From: Parachlamydiaceae bacterium
GTDB lineage: Bacteria; Chlamydiota; Chlamydiia; Chlamydiales; Parachlamydiaceae
Assembly (NCBI GenBank): GCA_013698165.1
Contig: JACCVN010000553.1
Span: 1 to 5,327 of the forward strand
Direction of reading: 5' to 3'
Length of the DNA: 5,327 nt
Made by a program: the position numbers and the translations under genes. The notes beneath the pieces are model-generated. The model saw only the letters and a list, made by a program, of their open reading frames with translations, did not search any database and was not told the origin of the DNA. Positions 1 through 5,327 of the stretch are shown here, in pieces. Each line of letters starts with the position of its first letter. The first letter of the stretch is position 1.

Positions 1-840
1 TCTCTGGACGACTTAAAAAGTACTTATGAGTCTGTTGAAGAGTTATATCGCAATGGTTTGCGTTGTATCTCTGACATGTACACCATTAAAGCAAATACAG
101 CTGAAGCAGAAATGGAATTAATTTTACAGAGGTCGGCAGTTTCGATTGCACTGGGTAATTTGAACTCTTATTTAGGGTTACCTTTCGATTGTCAACTTCT
201 TATAGCACCCCTAGAAGAACCTCCGGTCGATCAAGTCTCCTGCAGAGATATCACAGCCTTAGTTTGCGAAGCGGAAAACAAGCGTGCCGATCTCCAAGCT
301 AAGTATGCATTGCTTAATGAGAAAGAGGCCATCCTAAAAAGGGAGAAAGCCAACTATCTTCCTAAGCTAAGTGTGGATGGCAATGCGGGTGTCCAGCACT
401 ATTTGCGAGCTCAGGATAAGCCTAAGGGGCTCGATTATAATATCGCCCTCAGCTTTAACGCTCCTCTTTATACTGGGGGTGAGGCTGCCGCACGTAAACG
501 TATGGCTTGGGCCGATATTCAGACGGTCAATTACGACATCGATCAGCAAAGATTAGCGATTGTCAAAGAAATTTCCATTTATCATAGACAGTTTGAAGCT
601 TCACAAGAGCTTTTTGTGCTTGTCAAGAGTTATATGGAGAATGCTGAACAAACATTTGACGGAGCTTTAGAGCGCTATAAGGCCGGAACAATTTCTATAT
701 TTGATTTGACAGTAGCCCAAAGGTTGCTTGCCCAAGCGCGTATTCGACGGGCCGAAGCAAAGTCCTCATGGTATCGGGATCTTGCAGGTCTTTCATATTC
801 TATGGGTGTGATTGCAAAGAAGGTTTGCAACAATAATTGA
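1..840 (+). CDS. TolC/OprM-family outer-membrane efflux channel, 3' part (5' end outside window)
   Basis: The frame is open from base 1, so this is the last 279 residues of a longer protein; TolC-family channels usually have about 400-500, so roughly 150-200 N-terminal residues, including the signal peptide, lie to the left. The family forms trimeric outer-membrane barrels with a long periplasmic helical tunnel and serves as the exit duct of tripartite pumps. The fragment shows the end of the first structural half (ELYRNG...SDM at fragment residues 14-26, then a helix ending in LGLP at 58-61) and a complete second half: YLPKL at 119-123, the strand motif APLYTGG at 154-160, and ERYKAGTISIFDL at 224-236. 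The 14-26 and 224-236 segments are counterparts of the family's internal duplication. Long Ala/Glu/Gln-rich helices fit the tunnel. It ends at TGA, 30 nt before the adaptor gene. TTG at 58 is not the real start. No frameshift is seen. Family assignment is firm; the exact subfamily is not. Confidence 0.93.
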   Translation, partial: SLDDLKSTYESVEELYRNGLRCISDMYTIKANTAEAEMELILQRSAVSIALGNLNSYLGLPFDCQLLIAPLEEPPVDQVSCRDITALVCEAENKRADLQAKYALLNEKEAILKREKANYLPKLSVDGNAGVQHYLRAQDKPKGLDYNIALSFNAPLYTGGEAAARKRMAWADIQTVNYDIDQQRLAIVKEISIYHRQFEASQELFVLVKSYMENAEQTFDGALERYKAGTISIFDLTVAQRLLAQARIRRAEAKSSWYRDLAGLSYSMGVIAKKVCNNN

Positions 841-859
841 CAGGGTTGAAATGCTCGAT

Positions 860-864
860 AAGGA
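860..864 (+). promoter_or_regulatory. Ribosome binding site of the adaptor gene
   Basis: AAGGA lies 6 nt before the ATG at 871 in the 30-nt gap after the channel gene. It supports 871 as the start rather than the out-of-frame ATG at 851. The gap has no room for a convincing separate promoter or terminator, so the adaptor is probably read from the same transcript as the channel. Confidence 0.75.
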
Positions 865-870
865 AAATTT

Positions 871-1995
871 ATGTATAAATTTCTGATCACTTTTTTACTT
901 GTTTTGATGACGGCTTGTTCGACATCTCCTCAGAATGTGGAAGTTAAGAAAACCGCTGTGCCGGTGCATGTTGTTGAAGTCGTTGAAATCGATCTGCCGC
1001 GTTATATTGAAACAATCGGTTCCTTGAAGCCGGTTACTTTTATAGAAATTCGTCCACAAGTCTCAGGCATTCTTGCCGAAGTCAATTTTACAGAAGGTCA
1101 GCTTGTCTCTAAAGGGCATCAGCTATTTGCGATCGATTCTTCGCCTTATAAAATCCGGTTGCTTGAAGCCAACGCCCAAAAAGAAAGAGATGCAGCCGTC
1201 TTAAGTGCCGCCCGAAAGAAAATGGACCGCTTTCAAGGGCTTGCGAAAAAAGACTTGATCTCTCAGCAAGAGTGGGATGAGCTGATTTTAGAAGTCGCAA
1301 AGCATGCTGCACAGCTTCAGGCGGATGAAGCAAAGGTCGCTGCAGCAGCTTTAGATTTTAAGAATTGTTCCATTGCTTCTCCAATAGCAGGTAAAACAGG
1401 CCGTGTGGGATTCCATGCGGGCAGTCTTGTCACTTCTTTTCAACCCGCATCTCTTGTAGCGATCGCCTGCATCGATTGTTTAACAGTAGAATTTAATGTC
1501 ACTGAACAACAATTTTTACAATTGGGTCAAATGGGCGTTCTGTCAAAAAACGCTGATGGAATCATTAAATTGCCCATAGAGGTCTCTTCAATGCGAGCTA
1601 AGGGACATTCATCAAATGGGTTTTTGACGTTTTCAGACTATGAGTTCGATATCAGATCAGGCCTTTTAATGATGCGTGGAGAAATTGAAAATGATCAAAA
1701 TTATTTTCTTCCGGGTCAAAGTGTAAAGGTGAAGCTTCCAATAGAAATGGCCAGAAATGTTATTTTAGTCCCGGAAAAAGCGATTAAAATCAATCAGCAA
1801 GGCCCCTACGTCTATCGCATTAATGAAGGAAATCAGGCAGAACTTTGTCAGATTTGCCAGGGAGAAGTATTTGGTAACGATGTCTCAATTCTTGAAGGAG
1901 TGCAGAAGGGGGATTTAATTGTCACTGAAGGGCATCTGCGTCTATATCCAGGTGTAGCTGTTGAGCCTATCATTTTTGGCAGGGATCTACGATGA
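871..1995 (+). CDS. RND efflux periplasmic adaptor lipoprotein (membrane fusion protein, AcrA/MexA/MdtA type)
   Basis: A complete 374-residue protein, the usual adaptor length. It links the inner-membrane pump to the outer-membrane channel. The N-terminus is a short lipoprotein signal (hydrophobic residues 4-12, lipobox MTAC with Cys16, Ser at +2), so the mature protein should be lipid-anchored and periplasmic. The first half of the lipoyl-like domain is at about 56-90 (IRPQVSGIL, TEGQLV, LFAID), followed by an alpha-hairpin at about 92-160. The hairpin tip carries the R-x3-L-x6-S motif (R120, L124, S131) that in AcrA-type adaptors contacts TolC. The second lipoyl half is at about 168-187 (SPIAGKTGRV, GSLV); the beta-barrel domain is at about 195-290, ending in PGQSVKVKLP. 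The membrane-proximal domain runs from about 298 (LVPEKAI) to the end. Unusually, there are CxxC pairs at 200-203 and 326-329. Its TGA overlaps the pump ATG. The start is fixed by the signal peptide and by AAGGA 6 nt upstream. Confidence 0.95.
   Translation: MYKFLITFLLVLMTACSTSPQNVEVKKTAVPVHVVEVVEIDLPRYIETIGSLKPVTFIEIRPQVSGILAEVNFTEGQLVSKGHQLFAIDSSPYKIRLLEANAQKERDAAVLSAARKKMDRFQGLAKKDLISQQEWDELILEVAKHAAQLQADEAKVAAAALDFKNCSIASPIAGKTGRVGFHAGSLVTSFQPASLVAIACIDCLTVEFNVTEQQFLQLGQMGVLSKNADGIIKLPIEVSSMRAKGHSSNGFLTFSDYEFDIRSGLLMMRGEIENDQNYFLPGQSVKVKLPIEMARNVILVPEKAIKINQQGPYVYRINEGNQAELCQICQGEVFGNDVSILEGVQKGDLIVTEGHLRLYPGVAVEPIIFGRDLR
1981..1985 (+). promoter_or_regulatory. Ribosome binding site of the pump gene, inside the adaptor gene
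   Basis: AGGGA sits 6 nt before the ATG at 1992, within the last codons of the adaptor gene. The adaptor stop and pump start overlap as ATGA (1992-1995). This arrangement usually gives translational coupling, with terminating ribosomes restarting on the pump gene, and would keep the two subunits in step. Confidence 0.6.
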
Positions 1996-4900
1996 ATATT
2001 TCCGAGCCTTTCATCCGTCGCCCTGTCATGACAGCTTTGCTCACTCTTGCTTTAGTCATTGCTGGATTTCTGGCCTTTTTTCAGTTGCCTGTCAGCGATC
2101 TACCAAACATCGAATATCCACGTATCACTGTCGAAGCTTCATATGCCGGGGCTTCGCCGGAAACGATGGTCAATACTGTCACTAAACCACTGGAAAAAGA
2201 ACTGGTCAATGTTAGCGGTGTCAAAGAAATGTCCTCACGCAGCTCAAGAGGTTCTTCGGTCATTCATCTCGATTTCGATCTCGGCAAAAATGTCGACGAT
2301 GCCACAAGAGAAGTGCAGTCGGCTATCAGCCGCGCAGAGTCATCACTACCGGCAGATATAACACAGAGGCCTTATTATTATAAAAAGGAAGCGAGTCAAG
2401 GGCATATTGCTTATCTCCTGTTAACATCTTCTAACGAAAGCACTGCCAACTTAAGAGAATATGCCGATATTTTCATTGAGCAGCGCCTGGCACGTATCGA
2501 GGGTGTGGCTGGCGTTGAAGTCTTTGGAGCTCCTTATGCGATTAAAATCTATGTGAATCCCGACCTGATGGCAGCACGAAATGTTTCTGTCGATCAGCTT
2601 ATAAATGCTATTAAACAGCAAAATGCTGACTTGCCCCTAGGCATTATTGAAACAGACGCCAAAAAGCTTTCGATTGAACTCAATGGCCTTTTACAAAATG
2701 TTAAAGATTTTGAAGAATTGATCGTGGCAGATGGCCCTGTGCGCCTGAAAGATATCGCCACAGTGTCTGATCAGGGGAACGACACGGGTGAGTTCCATTA
2801 TATTACAAAAGATGTCAACCAAATAGCCCTGACGATCGGGGTACAGAAAATGAGCAGCGGAAATACTGTTGCAATATCAAAAGCTATTCAGAAGGCCTTG
2901 CCTGAAATTATCCAAAACTTACCCCCCTCCATGGACCTGAAGTTGTGGTTTGATAAGGCTGTTTGGATTCAAGAATCGATCGTTGATGTGCAATGGTCGT
3001 TAGGAATTGCTTTTTTTCTGGTGGTTGGTGTGATCTACTTATGTCTGGGGCGACTTTCAGAGGCATTAATTCCAAGCGTAGCATTGCCAATGTCCCTTTT
3101 GGGTACATTTGTCGCAATGTATTGGTTAAATTTTAGTCTTGATATTTTATCAATGCTGGCCTTGACTCTTTCGATCGGTTTTGTCGTCGATGATGCCATT
3201 GTAGTGGTGGAAAATATCGTCAGACATAACACAAAAGGCTTGTCTATTTTAGAAGCGAGCTTAAAAGGGTCGAAAGAGATTTGCTTTACAATTGTCTCTA
3301 TGACCCTTTCGCTGGTGGTTGTATTTACTCCTTTATTGCTAATGGGAGGAATGCATGGCCGATTGTTCCACGAATTTAGCATGACTCTAGCGATTGCCAT
3401 TTTGATTTCAGGTGCCGTTTCTTTGACATTAACTCCTATGCTCTGTAGTCGTTGGCTGCCGTCCCATGATCATCAAACTCGTTTACAAAATGTTGCAACA
3501 GCTGTCAATACCAATTTCGTGCGATGGTATGGCAAGTCTCTCAAATGGGCCCTAAAATTTCCCAAGTCTATTCTTGCGGGTGCTTGCTTCTGTTTTGTGT
3601 GTGCAATCCCGCTATTTAATCACCTAACAGTGGACTTATTTCCGAAAGAAGACAGAGGATTTATGTATAGCATCGTTCATCTGTCTCAAGGGCTTTCAGC
3701 TGAACGTACACGTGAATATCAGTCAAAAATCGAAAAAATTATTCAAGCTAATCCTGCCGTGGAAAGCTTCATCGATTTAAGCCAGGAAAGCTCGCAGATT
3801 TTTGTGGTGCGCTTGCTACCGCATTCCCAACGCCTTCCACAAGAACAAGTGATAGAACAGATTCAAAATGGGATCGATGCAATTCCAGGTACGCGCGCTT
3901 TTACTTTAGCATGGCAGCTGATCAACGTTGACTTAGATATTGCCAATGGGGGTGACTATAAGTACCAAATGCGTGGCCTGGATCCTCAGGAGTTGAAAGT
4001 TGCGGCAGATAGCCTATTAGCAAAGATGCAGGGAAATTCCGATTTTACTTTTGCCCGGCTAGACCAGCAGCAAGATACCCCTAAATTGGCAGTAAAAATG
4101 AATGAGGAAAATGTGTGGAAACAAGGATTTTCTCTCCTCGAGATTCAATCACTATTACAGAAGGTTTTTTCTGGTGCAACGGTCACTCACCTGCAAAAAA
4201 ATGGGCAGCGATATAAAGTGTCGTTAGCATTAGACCGCAGCTTTGGTAAAAGTGTCAATGCATTAGAAAATCTTTACCTGCATAGGGCTGATGGAACTCC
4301 TGTGCCTTTAAAAGCTATTGCCAGCTGGGAGGAAAAATTGGGTTCTCCGTCTATAAAGAGGATTGATCAACTGCCGACGATCAGTCTGAATTTTGCAATA
4401 AATAAATCTCTTCCTCCAAATGAAGGGATTCAGAAGTTAGAAATATTAGCTGATGAGGCGCTTTCGCAAGGTGTTAAAGGTCGCCTGCAAGGATCTGCGG
4501 CCATGATTGCTTCAGCCTTACAAGAGACGGGCCTGCTTCTTTTATTTTCTGCGATAGCCATGTATATTGTTTTGGGAATGCTCTACGAGAGTTTTATTCA
4601 TCCTATCACAATTCTCTCCTCATTACCCTTTGCTGGGCTTGGGGGTGTTTTAACACTTTTGCTTTTTGATGAACCCTTATCCATTTATAGCGTTGTAGGG
4701 TTTTTACTACTGATTGGCATTGTTAAAAAAAATGGGATCATGGTTGTCGATTTCGCTATCGAAATGCGAAAGGACTTATCTATTTCCCCGGAAAAAGCGA
4801 TCTATGAGAGCTGCCTAGTGCGTTTTCGACCCATCATTATGACCACTGTCGCAGCGATTATGGGGGCTCTGCCTATTGCCTTTGGCTTGGGCGAAGGTGC

Positions 4901-5048
4901 TGACTCCAGACGCGGTCTCGGGCTAGTCATTGTGGGGGGATTACTTTTTTCCCAGCTGCTCATCTTATACGTTACACCAGTGATCTACTTGCTACTCGAA
5001 AGGCGTTCTGTAGCCTGCTGCGAGACACAGCATGCGTTAGCAAGATAG
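1992..5048 (+). CDS. RND-superfamily multidrug efflux pump, HAE1/MdtB-MdtC-like inner-membrane permease
   Basis: A complete 1018-residue protein (AcrB 1049, MdtC about 1025). It is a proton-driven inner-membrane antiporter that takes substrate from the periplasm or outer leaflet and passes it to the channel. The N-terminus MNISEPFIRRPVMT is family-typical and confirms the start. Twelve membrane segments can be placed: TM1 about 10-30, TM2 333-352, TM3 357-379, TM4 386-408, TM5 431-451, TM6 460-484, TM7 524-542, TM8 846-866, TM9 869-892, TM10 898-921, TM11 945-968, TM12 975-1001. Two large periplasmic loops lie after TM1 and TM7. By motif alignment, the proton-relay residues are all present: D400/D401 in TM4 (AcrB D407/D408), K913 in TM10 (K940), R944 (R971) and T951 (T978), so it should be active. 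IGIVKKNGIMVVDFA and GEGADSRRGLG look closer to MdtB/MdtC than to AcrB. Only one RND gene is present, suggesting a homotrimer. The tail ends SVACCETQHALAR, with an unusual Cys pair at 1009-1010. Substrate unknown. Confidence 0.97.
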   Translation: MNISEPFIRRPVMTALLTLALVIAGFLAFFQLPVSDLPNIEYPRITVEASYAGASPETMVNTVTKPLEKELVNVSGVKEMSSRSSRGSSVIHLDFDLGKNVDDATREVQSAISRAESSLPADITQRPYYYKKEASQGHIAYLLLTSSNESTANLREYADIFIEQRLARIEGVAGVEVFGAPYAIKIYVNPDLMAARNVSVDQLINAIKQQNADLPLGIIETDAKKLSIELNGLLQNVKDFEELIVADGPVRLKDIATVSDQGNDTGEFHYITKDVNQIALTIGVQKMSSGNTVAISKAIQKALPEIIQNLPPSMDLKLWFDKAVWIQESIVDVQWSLGIAFFLVVGVIYLCLGRLSEALIPSVALPMSLLGTFVAMYWLNFSLDILSMLALTLSIGFVVDDAIVVVENIVRHNTKGLSILEASLKGSKEICFTIVSMTLSLVVVFTPLLLMGGMHGRLFHEFSMTLAIAILISGAVSLTLTPMLCSRWLPSHDHQTRLQNVATAVNTNFVRWYGKSLKWALKFPKSILAGACFCFVCAIPLFNHLTVDLFPKEDRGFMYSIVHLSQGLSAERTREYQSKIEKIIQANPAVESFIDLSQESSQIFVVRLLPHSQRLPQEQVIEQIQNGIDAIPGTRAFTLAWQLINVDLDIANGGDYKYQMRGLDPQELKVAADSLLAKMQGNSDFTFARLDQQQDTPKLAVKMNEENVWKQGFSLLEIQSLLQKVFSGATVTHLQKNGQRYKVSLALDRSFGKSVNALENLYLHRADGTPVPLKAIASWEEKLGSPSIKRIDQLPTISLNFAINKSLPPNEGIQKLEILADEALSQGVKGRLQGSAAMIASALQETGLLLLFSAIAMYIVLGMLYESFIHPITILSSLPFAGLGGVLTLLLFDEPLSIYSVVGFLLLIGIVKKNGIMVVDFAIEMRKDLSISPEKAIYESCLVRFRPIIMTTVAAIMGALPIAFGLGEGADSRRGLGLVIVGGLLFSQLLILYVTPVIYLLLERRSVACCETQHALAR

Positions 5049-5050
5049 CT

Positions 5051-5140
5051 AAGGACGAAATCAAGGACAATAACGACATAAACGACAAAGGGCAATAACG
5101 ACATTAACAAAGGGCAATAACGACGAATAAGGATATTAAC
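5051..5140 (+). repeat. Degenerate short tandem repeat just after the pump stop codon
   Basis: ACAAAGGGCAATAACGAC occurs exactly at 5085-5102 and 5107-5124 (22-nt period). Its core CAATAACGAC appears a third time at 5068-5077, and AACGAC alone also at 5081-5086. AAGGAC occurs at 5051 and 5063, and ATTAACAA at 5103 and 5135. The block is about 50% A and 13% T on this strand, unlike the flanking genes. Stops in the frames and periods of 22 and 25 nt (not multiples of three) argue against coding. Function is unknown; it could be slippage-derived filler, a protein-binding array, or part of the 3' untranslated mRNA. Confidence 0.75.
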
Positions 5141-5172
5141 AACTAAGTACTATCGTCGCGATTGCCCCTTTT
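5109..5172 (+). terminator. Candidate long-loop hairpin, possible terminator of the efflux operon
   Basis: GGGCAAT (5112-5118) pairs with ATTGCCC (5161-5167), and CGACGA (5121-5126) pairs with TCGTCG (5153-5158). This gives 13 pairs interrupted by one 2x2 internal loop (AA/CG). AAA at 5109-5111 can add pairs with the T run at 5169-5172 past a bulged C. The loop is 26 nt (5127-5152), longer than typical, and the T run is only four bases, so this is a weak intrinsic terminator at best. The position, about 60 nt after the last gene, is right for one. The left arm is part of the last tandem repeat unit, so an earlier unit (from 5090) could compete for the right arm. Confidence 0.4.
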
Positions 5173-5327
5173 GGTTGATCGCATTAAACGTGATTGCATA
5201 AGTCCAATAGCTACGGGTTAGGGTGTTGTTTTTGTGCAAAAAATTGGGTTTTTTATTCACATGAATTTAAGTATATTTAGGTATAACCTATTTGAGGTAA
5301 TGTATTGCGAAATATACCGCACAAATG
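5173..5327. other. AT-rich intergenic tail with no supported gene
   Basis: This stretch runs to the window edge with no RNA gene or convincing coding sequence. GC falls to about 30% over 5221-5327. On the + strand one frame is open from ATG 5261 (MNLSIFRYNL...) to the edge, with a second in-frame ATG at 5300, but neither has a well-placed Shine-Dalgarno: GAGG at 5294-5297 is only 2 nt before ATG 5300. On the - strand a frame is open from the edge to a stop at 5257-5259, about 22 codons. Either could be the edge of a neighbouring gene; both are too short to judge. The low GC would also suit a promoter region for a rightward gene beyond the window. Confidence 0.5.
5278..5290. promoter_or_regulatory. 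Small palindrome TAGGT-ATA-ACCTA, possible operator
   Basis: A perfect 5-bp inverted repeat with a 3-bp centre lies in the AT-rich tail. It contains TATAAC (5282-5287), close to a -10 consensus, and TATATT lies just upstream at 5272-5277. However, the best -35-like hexamer, TTCACA at 5256-5261, is 20 nt from the first and 10 nt from the second, both poor spacings. A palindrome of this size can arise by chance in AT-rich DNA. Confidence 0.15.

Noticed and set aside
58..60. TTG as the start codon of the channel gene
   Set aside because: The same frame is open to base 1, and the 19 residues before it continue the TolC-family pattern (ELYRNG segment), so the true start is outside the window.
367..3400. 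Several shorter open frames within the three genes, on the - strand (for example 367-549, 1109-1333, 3035-3400) and in alternative + frames (371-556, 1961-2185, 2059-2361)
   Set aside because: They lie inside genes with clear family motifs along their whole length, and their products show no recognisable domain.
5016..5032. TGCTG/CAGCA hairpin near the end of the pump gene as a terminator
   Set aside because: Only 5 pairs, it lies within the coding sequence, and no T run follows.
5051..5140. CRISPR array
   Set aside because: Units are degenerate, the period is about 22-25 nt with almost no spacer between copies, and no cas gene is present.
5215..5223. GGGTTAGGG resembling telomere repeat or a G-quadruplex
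   Set aside because: Only two adjacent G tracts, plus a distant third at 5246-5248; too few for a quadruplex or a repeat array.
5238..5254. A6-TTGGG-T6 inverted repeat as a bidirectional terminator
   Set aside because: The stem has only A-T pairs and would be very weak; it is expected by chance in such AT-rich DNA.
5232..5259. Promoter TTGTGC - 16 nt - TATTCA
   Set aside because: Both hexamers match the consensus poorly, and no supported gene lies downstream within the window.

Overview
The window holds a three-gene tripartite efflux operon, all on the + strand, followed by a short non-coding tail. Genes in order: the 3' part of a TolC/OprM-type outer-membrane channel gene (running in from the left edge), a complete periplasmic adaptor lipoprotein (membrane fusion protein) and a complete RND/HAE1-type inner-membrane proton-driven pump. 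Such systems exist only in diderm (Gram-negative) bacteria. By eye the coding GC is in the low to mid 40s percent. The protein style is ordinary proteobacterial/chlamydial-like, but I cannot assign a phylum from these genes; an environmental chlamydia or a gammaproteobacterium would both fit.

Layout: 1-840 outer-membrane channel (5' truncated by the window); 30-nt gap with a clear Shine-Dalgarno; 871-1995 adaptor; 4-nt ATGA overlap; 1992-5048 pump; 5049-5327 non-coding. The tight spacing indicates one transcript with translational coupling between adaptor and pump. The inferred machine is a pump trimer (one RND gene, so probably a homotrimer) joined through an adaptor ring to a trimeric outer-membrane tunnel, exporting drugs, bile-like detergents, lipids or metabolites; the substrate cannot be read from the sequence.

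The tail is the least ordinary part. Immediately after the pump stop comes an A-rich, T-poor degenerate tandem repeat (about 5051-5140), including an exact 18-nt duplication with 22-nt period. The last repeat unit can pair with an inverted partial copy at 5153-5167, forming a long-loop hairpin followed by a short T run that may act as the operon terminator. After that the sequence is AT-rich (about 30% GC over 5221-5327) and may hold the start of another gene, but I could not support one.

I see no evidence for a previously undescribed system. The points worth a second look are the repeat/hairpin tail, two CxxC motifs in the adaptor, and the channel-first gene order.
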